This document shows positions 14,005 to 21,069 of a DNA stretch of 21,069 bases, one piece after another. The notes under the pieces were generated by a model. The model was not told where the DNA came from and did not search any database. It saw nothing but the letters and a program-made list of their open reading frames with translations. Made by a program: the position numbers and the translations under genes. Source of the DNA: Syntrophomonadaceae bacterium (lineage in GTDB: Bacteria > Bacillota > Syntrophomonadia > Syntrophomonadales > Syntrophomonadaceae); the NCBI GenBank assembly GCA_031265005.1, contig JAISDD010000273.1, forward strand, positions 1 through 21,069, read 5' to 3'. Position 1 is the first letter of the stretch, and every line of letters starts with the position of its first letter.

Positions 14005-14035
14005 CCATTAAGCCCAAAAGCTTAATGGAGTTTTT
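14005..14035 (+). terminator. Rho-independent terminator downstream of the recombinase gene
   Basis: CCATTAAGC (14005-14013) pairs perfectly with GCTTAATGG (14020-14028) around a 6-nt loop, followed by AG and T5. It would end the + strand transcript of the recombinase about 250 bp past its stop codon. Confidence 0.8.
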
Positions 14036-14206
14036 ACCGTCTTTGCTGCGCGTGAACAATTTTTGTACTGGAAAATATTAAACTTGACCTACTTACAACT
14101 TACTATGCGGTGTTGCAGTAATAAATACCGCAACCTGTCCGCTCGTATTTTACATCCCTCCTATGCAAATAAAATCATCTTTTCAAAATGACTGCTGCTT
14201 ATTGTA

Positions 14207-14352
14207 TTTTGTACCCTGTTGTTAATGCACTATAATGCACAATGTGTGCCAATAATGAAAATAACTAGACTAGATAAGATAGCAGGCTGATTTATATTTA
14301 TAATCAAGTGTTGATAAACAAGGCGAACCTGGTACAGAGTTGTCCAGTTCGC
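14207..14352 (+). ncRNA. Possible small RNA or gene remnant in the gene-poor stretch
   Basis: A + strand promoter can be drawn, TTGTAC then TATAAT (about 14231-14236) 16 bp apart, with no ORF downstream on that strand. A strong hairpin follows at 14323-14352 (GCGAACCTGG with CCAGTTCGC, one bulged C), and a small GCACA-ATG-TGTGC dyad lies just after the -10. No T-run follows the large hairpin. The rest of 13753-14397 shows only a TGCGGT...ACCGCA dyad near 14105-14132. Confidence 0.25.
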
Positions 14353-14397
14353 GCTACATTGTGTGTATTATGAGACAAATAGCTTTTTTAAAAAATT

Positions 14398-15147
14398 TTA
14401 ACGATTATTGCGAAGGTTTTTCTCCCAGCGCGTCATTTTCTCAAATAGTTCGGGAATATACCTGTCGGTGTCGAGATAAAGACGCGTATTATCATGAAAC
14501 GTAAGGTCGCAAACCCAGACCCTTCTATTGCCGGCGAAAGTTTTGCGGCCCTGGAAAAGGCCTCTTTTTTTGTATTCATAGGTTTTTATGGTCCTTATAT
14601 CTTTGTACAAATAGGCATATTTTTTAAAAAAGCTTTTTACTACCATGCCTTTTTTATAAAGGCGTATATTATATGTACATTCATAAAAACTCAGCAAGCC
14701 GTAATAAATAAAAATAATTATGATAAATATTATAAAAACGAGCATATAACTTTGATATTCACCGTTAGCAGCGATGCTGCGCAAATAATTGCTTAAAACG
14801 GAGTAAGTTATCGCCAGCGCAAAGGCGATCAGAAAAATCCCTCCGCTCATATGTTTGCCTCTTTTACTCTTAATAACCGATATTAACGGCCCGTATTCTG
14901 GTAACTCGTTTCTGTTATAACCAGTCAGGTCTTTATCCGCCTGCGCTACAAAAAGCCTTTCCTTTACGTCTTCCAATGAAATTTGAACTAACTCCTTCTT
15001 AGCGTCATCGTTGCGTTCATTGGATGAATTAACGGCTTTAAAATCCATATAATGTTTTTTTATTATGGTATATATGATCACAGCTATAACCGCTATGGTT
15101 AAAAGCCAATATATTATATCGATGTTTATGTTATTGAGAATTTGCAT
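14398..15147 (-). CDS. Membrane protein of unknown function with C-terminal PH-like region
   Basis: A 249-aa protein. Predicted membrane helices are at about 9-29, 102-121 and 134-155. The N-terminal helix is followed by a polar, charged stretch (30-95). The C-terminal 90 residues (about 160-249: YNIRLYKKGMVVKSFFKKYAYLYKD split by beta-like patterns, then TRLYLDTDRYIPELF) resemble bacterial PH-like folds attached to membrane anchors. This is a pattern-level guess. AGGAGCG lies upstream of the ATG at somewhat long spacing. It is divergent from the small three-gene + strand group at 15440. Function unknown. Confidence 0.7.
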   Translation of the reverse strand: MQILNNINIDIIYWLLTIAVIAVIIYTIIKKHYMDFKAVNSSNERNDDAKKELVQISLEDVKERLFVAQADKDLTGYNRNELPEYGPLISVIKSKRGKHMSGGIFLIAFALAITYSVLSNYLRSIAANGEYQSYMLVFIIFIIIIFIYYGLLSFYECTYNIRLYKKGMVVKSFFKKYAYLYKDIRTIKTYEYKKRGLFQGRKTFAGNRRVWVCDLTFHDNTRLYLDTDRYIPELFEKMTRWEKNLRNNR

Positions 15148-15379
15148 TTATGAAACGCGCTCCTTTTTTATAAAGCTACAATATAAATAATACTATATTT
15201 GAACATTAAAGTACTAATTTAATTAATTCTGCAATTGGATATTGAATGGAAGATAAGTATCACGATGTCTCTTTTCGTCAGGAAGCGCCGCAGTCATTGA
15301 AGATATTTATATATTATTAACAGTGAGACCCATGGCGCAATTCTCCTAAAGTGTTGACGCGCCCATTTTCCGCTTGAGG

Positions 15380-15408
15380 TTGAATCCACTATGAATTTTT
15401 GGTATCAT
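15380..15408 (+). promoter_or_regulatory. Promoter of the 15440-16001 gene pair
   Basis: TTGAAT (15380-15385) and TATCAT (15403-15408) are 17 bp apart, with the expected start near 15415. The rest of the intergenic stretch 15148-15379 is AT-rich; a GGCGC...GCGCC dyad lies at about 15333-15364, overlapping nothing recognised. Confidence 0.6.
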
Positions 15409-15439
15409 GTAAGCACAGTTTGAAAGAAAAAATATATAA

Positions 15440-15709
15440 ATGTCGAAAGGTGAAAATAGCTGGAGTTTAGTTTATAAAATGAGCAATAAACATACCTCTA
15501 AAATGATCACGCCGATAATAATTACTGCTGGCACGGTAATATATATTATGTTTTGGGTCGTATTTATACTGTTTTCCGATTTTCCAATCGGGATTAAATT
15601 GTTGACTTTTTTGATAACTATAGCGCTGGCCGGCGCGAGTGTTTATGTTTTGGCGGAACGAATTAAAGAAATAAGGAGTGGAGAATACGATGATCTTAGT
15701 AAATACTGA
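15440..15709 (+). CDS. Small two-helix membrane protein of unknown function
   Basis: An 89-aa protein with two predicted membrane helices (about 22-45 and 51-71) and a short charged tail (ERIKEIRSGEYDDLSKY). The start at 15440 has a weak ribosome site; an in-frame ATG at 15479 (M14) is preceded by GGAG at wide spacing and is an alternative. The 3' end overlaps the next gene by 20 bp, so the two are translationally coupled. Not recognised as a known family. Confidence 0.65.
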   Translation: MSKGENSWSLVYKMSNKHTSKMITPIIITAGTVIYIMFWVVFILFSDFPIGIKLLTFLITIALAGASVYVLAERIKEIRSGEYDDLSKY

Positions 15710-16001
15710 TTATATTTCCGGAAAAGAACTGCAAACTTTAGGCTTGGTAAAAGGCAGTACCATTCAAACTAGAAATATCGGCAGAGACATTACCCAGGCT
15801 TTAAAAAATCTAGTGGGCGGCGAATTAAAAGCTTATAACGAGATGATGATGGAAGCACGGGCGCTGGCAACTAAAAGGATGACGGAAGAAGCTGCCGCTT
15901 TAGGCGCGGATGGTATAGTTAATATCCGTTACGCCACTTCGTCAGTGATGCAGGGGGCGGCGGAAGTTATCGCTTATGGAACCGCGGTTAAGTTTATATA
16001 A
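15690..16001 (+). CDS. YbjQ/UPF0145-family protein
   Basis: A 103-aa soluble protein of the YbjQ (UPF0145) family, which forms small pentameric beta-rich assemblies of unknown role. Typical elements are visible: the N-terminal IxGKE-like turn (ISGKELQTLG), GSTIQTRNIGRDI, EARALATKRMTEEAAALGADGIVNIRY, and the C-terminal AYGTAVKF. The ATG at 15690 has AAGGAG 11 bp upstream. It overlaps the small membrane protein gene, so both are probably one functional unit. Confidence 0.88.
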   Translation: MILVNTDYISGKELQTLGLVKGSTIQTRNIGRDITQALKNLVGGELKAYNEMMMEARALATKRMTEEAAALGADGIVNIRYATSSVMQGAAEVIAYGTAVKFI

Positions 16002-16073
16002 TTTCCTCAGTTGCCGGCCATTACTTTATAGCTGCTTTATGGGTCGTGAAAAAATTTAAAGCAAGGACATATT

Positions 16074-16658
16074 ATGCTGATTATCAGAAAAAAGGACGAC
16101 ATTATTATCCCTTTTAAACAAATAGGAGAAAAAGGCTGGCAAGCTAAAACCAAAACTATAGTAGAAGCGATAGCCAAGAAATGGAACCTTGAATTGCCGA
16201 AACCCAAGACGGCGGAAGAGGCAGCCCAGCTGGAAGCGGAACTGCAAACTTCTCTTCCCTCCGGCTTGAAAGCGTTTTACCAAGAGTTCGGTGTTACGGA
16301 CATCGGTGAAACATTGCAGGAATGGGACGATATCAAATGGTTAGTCGGTCTTTGGGCAGCCGCGCCTAAGTATGGCCCTGATTTAACGGAAGCGGAGCAA
16401 GCGGTTTGTCCTTATCTGGTAACTTTCGGAGGCTGTGCCAACGATGGCAATATATGGTGTTTTCATTCTGACACTAAAGAAATTTATTATTTCGACTATT
16501 ATGAACAGCCTCGTATAACTAAACTTTATAACACTTTTGACGATTATTTGAAAAATTGTTTGATTTTGGCTCAAGCGGATTTTTTTGCGGAACCTGCCGC
16601 CAAAGAAGACGTTCTCAGATGGGGCAAAGAAATATTAGCGGATAATACTTTTTTTTAA
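16074..16658 (+). CDS. SMI1/KNR4 (SUKH)-family protein
   Basis: A 194-aa cytosolic protein. The SUKH-type pattern covers about residues 40-155: LEAELQTSLPSGLKAFYQEFG near the start, a mid-part WLVGLWAAAP, and VTFGGCANDGNIWCFHSD followed by YYFDYYEQP and NTFDDYLKNCL. Bacterial SUKH proteins are frequently immunity proteins against contact-dependent or polymorphic toxins. No toxin gene is adjacent, so it would be an orphan. AAGGAC lies 7 bp before the ATG. Its stop codon overlaps that of the convergent Na/Pi transporter gene by 3-4 bp. Confidence 0.82.
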   Translation: MLIIRKKDDIIIPFKQIGEKGWQAKTKTIVEAIAKKWNLELPKPKTAEEAAQLEAELQTSLPSGLKAFYQEFGVTDIGETLQEWDDIKWLVGLWAAAPKYGPDLTEAEQAVCPYLVTFGGCANDGNIWCFHSDTKEIYYFDYYEQPRITKLYNTFDDYLKNCLILAQADFFAEPAAKEDVLRWGKEILADNTFF

Positions 16659-18331
16659 TCTTCGCCTAATATATAGCGAGATATATTTTGACAATGATCT
16701 CCCATGCGTTCAAGATTTCCGAGCAATTCCAAAAACACAGCGCCGTTATTGCCATTGCATATTCCTTGATTGAGCCTGTTGATATGAGCTTTGCGGAATT
16801 CCCGCTCCATTTTATCCAGAGTGACTTCATTTTTACTAATCTGCTCACAGAGGCTGGCGTCTTTATTTTCCAAAGCTGTGACCATTATGTTTATAGTTTC
16901 TCTCGTCAGGCTCAGCATGGATTCAACTTCTTTTTTGGCTTCGCCGGAAAAAGCAACTCCATTGTCCCGCGCGTAATCGGCTTCATAAATAATATTTTCG
17001 CATAAGTCGCCTATGCGCTCCATATCATGCAGAGAGCGCATCAGAGTATAAGCGTCTGTAGAATCTTTTTCATTAAAGCCTTTTTTGGAAGCTAAGGCTA
17101 TATAATCGGCTATTTCTTTTTCCAAATTATCAATTACTTTTTCATTGGCCAGGGCTTGTTCCAAAACCAGCTTGTCATGGGTGTTCCAATATTCAGTAGC
17201 GTAAGCAAATGCTTTGATATTCAGCTTTCCCATTCTTACAGCTTCGCGCGCGGCTTGTCTTAAAGCTACGGCCGGGTTGTTTAAAAAACGTTTATCAAGG
17301 TACTGCGGTTTTAAGGCTAAGATTTCGGGAAGTTCTTTCGAATCAGGTATGAGTTTGGTTACTAGCAGCGCTAAACCGCCTATAAAGGGGAATTGAATAA
17401 TCGTATTGGTTATATTAAATACCGCGTGAGTTTGCGCGATTTGCATTTTTATATTCATAGAAGCAAAATTTTGCTCAATCCCGGGCAAAACTAATAAAAT
17501 ATGGTCAGTTGCAAAGCTTACCATCAAAGTGAAAATTCCCAGTTGAAAAAGAGGCAGGAAAATAATGGTGCCGATAAAGTTGAAAAAAAAGTGCGTAAGG
17601 GCGGAACGCTTGGCGGCTACGCTGGCTCCTATGGAAGCTAAAAGGGCGGTTATGGTGGTGCCTATGTTGTCGCCGAAAAGAACAGGAACGCATTGCTGAT
17701 AGGCTATAAGCCCTTGATTGGCCAATTCTTGCATAACGCCTATGGTAGCGCTGCTGCTCTGTACCATCATGGTAAATCCGGTTCCGACCAAAACCCCTAA
17801 AACGCTGTTATCGCCTATATTAGCTATCGTACTGACAAAAGAAGGAAAATCTTTTAAAGGTTCCATGGCGGCGCCCATGAGGTTCAATCCTAAAAACAGC
17901 GCGGAGAAACCGAAAAGGCTTTTGGCTATATTTTTGATATTTTCTTTTTTAGCGAATAATATAGTAAATGAGCTGACGGCTAATAAAGGCATAGTATAAT
18001 TTTGCAGATTGAAGCCGATCAAAAAAGCGGTTACGGTGGTGCCAATATTAGCTCCCATGATTATTCCAATAGAACGTCTCAAAGAGAGAAGGCCTGAATT
18101 TACTAATCCGATAGTTAAAACCGTGGTAGCGCTGCTGCTCTGTACCAGCGCCGTTACCAGCAAGCCGGTCAACACGCCGCGAATGGGATTTTTAGTTCCC
18201 GCTTCCAGTATGCTGCGCAGTTTATCGCCAGCGACTTCCTGTAAAGAGGAGGACATATAGCTCAGTCCAAATAATAATATTCCTAAGCCGCCCAAAAAAC
18301 CCATTAAAATACCGACTACATTTATTTCCAT
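16655..18331 (-). CDS. Na/Pi cotransporter-family (NptA-like) protein with PhoU-like tail
   Basis: A 558-aa membrane protein. Two QSSSAT signatures (64-69 and 191-196) and two GxNIGTT segments (GANIGTT 93-99, GDNIGTT 220-226) mark the inverted halves of the PF02690 Na/phosphate symporter fold. The last 200 residues form a helical PhoU-like domain with LMRSLHDMERIGDLCENI and LLGNLERMGDHCQNI, the repeat motif of PhoU metal-binding bundles. I use the ATG at 18331, since AGGAGAAC lies 12 bp upstream; a TTG at 18355 precedes that site. It probably imports phosphate or adjusts export in a phosphate-dependent manner. A TATAAT on the minus strand at 18364-18369 is a likely -10, with a poor -35. Confidence 0.9.
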   Translation of the reverse strand: MEINVVGILMGFLGGLGILLFGLSYMSSSLQEVAGDKLRSILEAGTKNPIRGVLTGLLVTALVQSSSATTVLTIGLVNSGLLSLRRSIGIIMGANIGTTVTAFLIGFNLQNYTMPLLAVSSFTILFAKKENIKNIAKSLFGFSALFLGLNLMGAAMEPLKDFPSFVSTIANIGDNSVLGVLVGTGFTMMVQSSSATIGVMQELANQGLIAYQQCVPVLFGDNIGTTITALLASIGASVAAKRSALTHFFFNFIGTIIFLPLFQLGIFTLMVSFATDHILLVLPGIEQNFASMNIKMQIAQTHAVFNITNTIIQFPFIGGLALLVTKLIPDSKELPEILALKPQYLDKRFLNNPAVALRQAAREAVRMGKLNIKAFAYATEYWNTHDKLVLEQALANEKVIDNLEKEIADYIALASKKGFNEKDSTDAYTLMRSLHDMERIGDLCENIIYEADYARDNGVAFSGEAKKEVESMLSLTRETINIMVTALENKDASLCEQISKNEVTLDKMEREFRKAHINRLNQGICNGNNGAVFLELLGNLERMGDHCQNISRYILGED

Positions 18332-18717
18332 TTTAAAAAAGTTCTCCTGATCCAAGTTAAATAATTATAACGTGTAACTGGCGAATAAAAAACTCCAGAA
18401 ATATTTATCACTTTATATAGTAAAGGATTTATTCAACTTCTACAACTTTTCTTTAATCAAAAATTTAATGTTCAGCGAGAAAACGGAGTTGAGGCCAGGA
18501 TAAATTTATAATATTCTTTTTTTATGTTATCCTTAATTTAGAGCAAATTAAAAAGCATTTTACAAACGGCCTGTACTTACAGCAGGGTTTAATTTTCAGC
18601 TTCTATAAGCAACAGGTTTTAATATTGAACGAAGCCCAAAGGAACATTATTGCTTTTACTGCTCATGGTTTATACTATTCTCTATTAAAAACGCGGACAA
18701 ATATAACCTAAAGGTCA

Positions 18718-18745
18718 TACCCTGCCCCTTTCGGGCGGGCACAAG
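18718..18745 (+). repeat. Mini-palindrome module 4 (extended form)
   Basis: It runs from TACCCTGCCCC through TTTC to GGGCGGGCACAAG, with a longer stem than the others but the same TACCC and GGGCACAAG borders. It sits at the tip of hairpin 2, where copy A has CAAAT directly joined to ATTTG. An adjacent ACCTAAAGGT palindrome (18706-18715) belongs to the same insert. Confidence 0.65.
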
Positions 18746-18771
18746 CGAGATTTGCCCGCGAATAAGGAAAA

Positions 18772-18787
18772 TACCCCTGCGGGGCAG
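18772..18787 (+). repeat. Mini-palindrome module 3
   Basis: TACCCCTGCGGGGCAG, inserted in the 5' arm of hairpin 2 relative to copy A. It is in the opposite orientation to modules 1 and 2 and lacks the ACAAG end. Confidence 0.6.
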
Positions 18788-18801
18788 ATAGTATTTACTA
18801 A

Positions 18802-18820
18802 CGTGTGCCCCAAAAGGGTA
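18802..18820 (-). repeat. Mini-palindrome module 2
   Basis: Minus-strand TACCCTTTTGGGGCACACG, inserted in the 3' arm of hairpin 1 between GCGGA and TTAGTA, which are contiguous in copy A. Confidence 0.65.
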
Positions 18821-18845
18821 TCCGCTTTAAGGAAACAGATTTAAT

Positions 18846-18864
18846 CTTGTGCCCCGTAAGGGTA
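18846..18864 (-). repeat. Mini-palindrome module 1
   Basis: Minus-strand TACCCTTACGGGGCACAAG, inserted just after the 5' arm of hairpin 1 (after ATCCGCA) relative to copy A. It differs from module 2 at three of 19 positions. Confidence 0.65.
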
Positions 18865-18910
18865 TGCGGATTAGTATTACAATTGACATTTTATTAAAGG
18901 AGTTGATATC

Positions 18911-20317
18911 GTGCCATCAAATAATAATAAATGGCTTACGCTTATTATAATATCTTTGGGGATTTTCATTTCTTCCGTTAACGCCAGCAGCATCAATTTG
19001 GTCAACCCTACCTTAGCGCGAGTTTTCAGCATTGATATGGACCAGGTGCAATGGGTGGTAACTGTTTATTTACTGGTGGTAGGCGTGTTACTGTTACTGT
19101 TCGGCCGTATAGGCGATCTGATAGGCAGTTATAAAATTTATAACTGCGGTTTTTTGATTTTTACTCTAGGATCACTGTTCTGCGGCTTATCCGGAGAGTT
19201 CAATCTGCTTTTGGCCGCCCGCGCACTGCAAGGAGTAGGCGCGGCTATGCTAATGTCCACTGGGATAGGGATTGTAGCTACTACTTTTCCGTTGGAACAG
19301 CGGGGGCAGGCTATAGGCATCACGGTGATAGCCGTGGGAATAGGTAATATGGGGGGACCTGCTTTAGGCGGCCTTATTCTTACTCACTTTACCTGGCCGA
19401 TGATTTTTTATATAAACGTTCCTTTCGGTATAATATTTTTCCTTTTAGGGCTGCGTTATTTACGCTCTCCGGTACCTGAAAACCGTAATGCCCCGCCTTT
19501 GGACCGTACCGGCGCTCTGCTGCTGGCGCTTTTGATCAGCGCGCTGCTGTTATGCCTGAGCGGAAGTTTTAAAGGCAGCGGCTGGTTTGTTTTAATTTTC
19601 ATAGCTGTATTACCTTTGTTTGTATGGTATGAAAAACGTAATCCAGCGCCGTTGTTTAATTTTGAACTCATGCGCAACCGCCGGTTTACTATAGGTAATT
19701 TAGTGGCGTTTTTGTCCTACTTTGCGCAAACGTTAATTTTTTTCCTCATGCCGTTCTATATGGAAGAAGTGTTGCTGCTGCCGACTTCTACCGTGGGAAT
19801 TATGATGATGATCTCTCCGTTATTTATGGCTATATCGGCGCCTCTGTCAGGAACCATGTCCGATAAAATCGGCGCCTTGCGCTTGATGCCCATAGCTTTG
19901 ACCCTGCAATTAGCGGCGGTGGCTTTCTTTTTAAATTTACAGGCAGATTCTTCTTTGATTCATTTAGCCGTTGGTTTTATTTTGCTCGGAAGCAGTATCG
20001 GAATGCTGAATTCTCCGAATAACAGCGAAATAATGACTGCCGCGGGATTAAAATATTCCGGTTACGCCAGCGGTTTTATGGCTACGGTGAGAAATCTGGC
20101 GTTTTCTTTTGGAACGGCTGCTTCAGCCGGCGGATTTACTACACTATTCGACAAATTTGCCTCTATTAGTGAATTTAGTGACGCTTACATGAAAGCTTTA
20201 CATTTAACAGTAACCGCCGCAGCCATTATAGTGTTAGTAAGCTTACTTTCTTGTATTTGGCTCAAACGGGTACAAGGCAAAATTGACCGCGTTCAAGATA
20301 CCACGAACAGCAATTGA
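18911..20317 (+). CDS. MFS drug exporter, DHA2 (EmrB/QacA-like) family
   Basis: A 468-aa membrane protein with about 14 predicted helices. Visible signatures are the region VTVYLLVVGVLLLLFGRIGD (51-70) covering motif A, RALQGVGAAML (104-114), and the antiporter motif C AVGIGNMGGPALGG (141-154). Family members export drugs, dyes or metabolites with protons. The start is a GTG at 18911 with AAAGGAG eight bases upstream. The leader carries repeat copy B. No dedicated regulator gene is adjacent. Substrate unknown. Confidence 0.9.
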   Translation: MPSNNNKWLTLIIISLGIFISSVNASSINLVNPTLARVFSIDMDQVQWVVTVYLLVVGVLLLLFGRIGDLIGSYKIYNCGFLIFTLGSLFCGLSGEFNLLLAARALQGVGAAMLMSTGIGIVATTFPLEQRGQAIGITVIAVGIGNMGGPALGGLILTHFTWPMIFYINVPFGIIFFLLGLRYLRSPVPENRNAPPLDRTGALLLALLISALLLCLSGSFKGSGWFVLIFIAVLPLFVWYEKRNPAPLFNFELMRNRRFTIGNLVAFLSYFAQTLIFFLMPFYMEEVLLLPTSTVGIMMMISPLFMAISAPLSGTMSDKIGALRLMPIALTLQLAAVAFFLNLQADSSLIHLAVGFILLGSSIGMLNSPNNSEIMTAAGLKYSGYASGFMATVRNLAFSFGTAASAGGFTTLFDKFASISEFSDAYMKALHLTVTAAAIIVLVSLLSCIWLKRVQGKIDRVQDTTNSN

Positions 20318-20319
20318 TG

Positions 20320-20380
20320 AAAACGGCGCTTTTTCCTTTCCGACGCCAAAATAAAATTCTCTGCGGCTGCCGTTTTCTAA
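20320..20380 (+). terminator. Weak terminator-like inverted repeat after the DHA2 exporter gene
   Basis: AAAACGGC (20320-20327) and GCCGTTTT (20369-20376) are perfectly complementary but separated by 41 nt, with an inner GGCG...CGCC pairing possible. T-rich sequence follows. Confidence 0.4.
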
Positions 20381-20431
20381 TACTTTATTTCGCTGCAAAA
20401 TAAAAATAATTTAATATGAGTTTTCTGCCTA

Positions 20432-20459
20432 TTGCTTGTTGCGTAAATTGGTCTATAAT
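20432..20459 (+). promoter_or_regulatory. Promoter of the aldo/keto reductase gene
   Basis: TTGCTT (20432-20437) and TATAAT (20454-20459) are 16 bp apart, about 50 bp before the start codon. Confidence 0.6.
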
Positions 20460-20511
20460 TAATAAAAAAGTATATAAGGCGTTTTTTAAGTCGAAAATAG
20501 GAGGCAGCAAT

Positions 20512-21069
20512 ATGGAAAAACGAAAATATCAAAATACAGATAACAGCATCTCTTTGCTGGGATTTGGTTGCATGAGACTGCCGCTGCAAAGTGAAAAGTA
20601 TGAAGATATCGATAAGAAACAGGCCCAGGAAATGATTGATTATGCTTATGAGAACGGAGTTAATTATTTTGACACGGCTTATCCTTATCATAACGGCTGT
20701 TCGGAAACTTTCATAGGACAGGCTTTAGCCCGGTATCCGCGTGAAAGTTTTTACTTAGCCACTAAAATGCCTATTTGGTTGATCAATGAACCGCAAGACG
20801 TGGAAAAAATTTTCGAGGAACAGTTACGAAAATGTCAAGTGGATTATTTTGATTTTTATTTGCTGCACAATCTTTCTGAGGAAAGGTTAGCCATTGAAAA
20901 AAGGCACCGGATATATGACCACTTAAATGAAAAAAAACGCCAAGGACAAATTAAATATTTGGGCTTTTCTTTTCATGACAGCCCTGAAGTCTTAGAGCGT
21001 ATAATCAACAGCTATGAATGGGATTTTGTCCAAATACAGCTTAATTATATGGATTGGGAAATGCAGCAA
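20512..21069 (+). CDS. Aldo/keto reductase, partial (cut by window end)
   Basis: The first 186 residues of a NAD(P)H-dependent aldo/keto reductase are present. The catalytic tetrad is complete: D54 and Y59 (FDTAYPYH), K85 (ATKMP) and H119 (YLLHN). The N-terminus LLGFGCMRLPL is typical of the bacterial subgroup that often carries a C-terminal ferredoxin-like [4Fe-4S] part, which would lie outside the window. GGAGG lies before the ATG at 20512. The enzyme reduces an aldehyde or ketone; the substrate is unknown. Confidence 0.9.
   Translation, partial: MEKRKYQNTDNSISLLGFGCMRLPLQSEKYEDIDKKQAQEMIDYAYENGVNYFDTAYPYHNGCSETFIGQALARYPRESFYLATKMPIWLINEPQDVEKIFEEQLRKCQVDYFDFYLLHNLSEERLAIEKRHRIYDHLNEKKRQGQIKYLGFSFHDSPEVLERIINSYEWDFVQIQLNYMDWEMQQ

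Larger units (their letters stand above)
18670..18879 (-). repeat. MITE-like double-hairpin repeat, copy B, with four nested mini-palindromes
   Basis: Read on the minus strand this 210-bp element aligns end to end with copy A (2926-3033), for example TAATACTAATCCGCA at one end and GAATAGTATAA at the other. It is interrupted by four GC-rich inserts at 18846-18864, 18802-18820, 18772-18787 and about 18703-18749. It lies just upstream of the DHA2 exporter gene and ends 31 bp before its start, so it is part of that gene's leader or promoter region. The adjacent stretch 18356-18669 has no gene; only the putative promoter of the Na/Pi gene is seen. Confidence 0.8.

Noticed and set aside
13753..14397. 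Degenerate transposase or tRNA attachment site beside the recombinase
   Set aside because: No terminal inverted repeats, no recognisable transposase residues and no tRNA-like cloverleaf could be found by eye.
18802..18864. CRISPR-like array from the regularly recurring GC-rich palindromes
   Set aside because: The units are short, vary in loop and orientation, and are not separated by spacers of constant length; no cas genes are present.
18882..18887. TTGACA as the -35 of the DHA2 exporter promoter
   Set aside because: A -10 at normal spacing would fall on the ribosome site and start codon, so it cannot drive this gene from there.
20377..20691. A 104-codon minus-strand frame over the aldo/keto reductase start
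   Set aside because: It is antisense to clear reductase coding sequence and to a good promoter and ribosome site; composition is that of a shadow frame.

Overview
The window looks like a chromosomal stretch from a low-to-mid GC Firmicute, probably an anaerobe. Ribosome binding sites are strong GGAGG types, TTG and GTG starts are common, and promoters are consensus sigma-A-like. The genes include an EFR1-type flavodoxin/ferredoxin protein, a CadA-type ATPase, a Cat2/But-type CoA-transferase and a small FimB-sized tyrosine recombinase. A clostridial or Negativicutes host would fit, but the sequence alone does not settle this.

Layout. 1-2838: a Zn/Cd/Pb P1B-ATPase preceded by its ArsR/SmtB-type repressor, with a consensus promoter and a palindromic operator at the transcription start. 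2839-3133: a gene-free stretch with a MITE-like double-hairpin repeat (copy A) and a separate bioB 3' hairpin. 3134-5300: stand-alone bioB and the EFR1-type protein, both with structured leaders. 5312-6900: a MefA-like MFS exporter with a long leader. 6903-8250: a class II Fic protein behind three degenerate tandem 52-53 bp repeats. 8254-9200: a GC-rich island, a 65-aa protein and an orphan DUF6883-like (polymorphic-toxin-type) domain. 9282-10064: an enoyl-CoA hydratase-family gene with a terminator. 10241-12919: an operon (minus strand) of CoA-transferase then SLC13/DASS carboxylate permease. 12971-13752: two inverted 28-bp sites flanking 117 bp, next to a small tyrosine recombinase. 13753-14397: a gene-poor stretch with a terminator and possible small RNA. 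14398-16658: a membrane protein of unknown function, then a + strand set of small membrane protein, YbjQ-family protein and SUKH-family protein. 16655-18331: a Na/Pi cotransporter-family protein with a PhoU-like tail. 18356-18910: repeat copy B, carrying nested mini-palindromes. 18911-20317: a DHA2 drug exporter. 20512-end: an aldo/keto reductase, cut by the window edge.

How the parts fit. The strongest system-level candidate is a fimS-like invertible switch. The recombinase (191 aa, all catalytic residues visible) sits beside a pair of sites that share a 17-bp block in opposite orientation. The segment between them lies exactly where the promoter of the divergent CoA-transferase/permease operon should be, so organic-acid uptake and activation may be phase-variable. 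This is inference from sequence layout.

The second candidate is a family of tiny GC-rich palindromes (TACCC-loop-GGG(G)CACAAG). Four members sit inside repeat copy B at points where copy A is uninterrupted, and at least one more stands alone at 9179. This looks like a micro-element that inserts into or expands other repeats.
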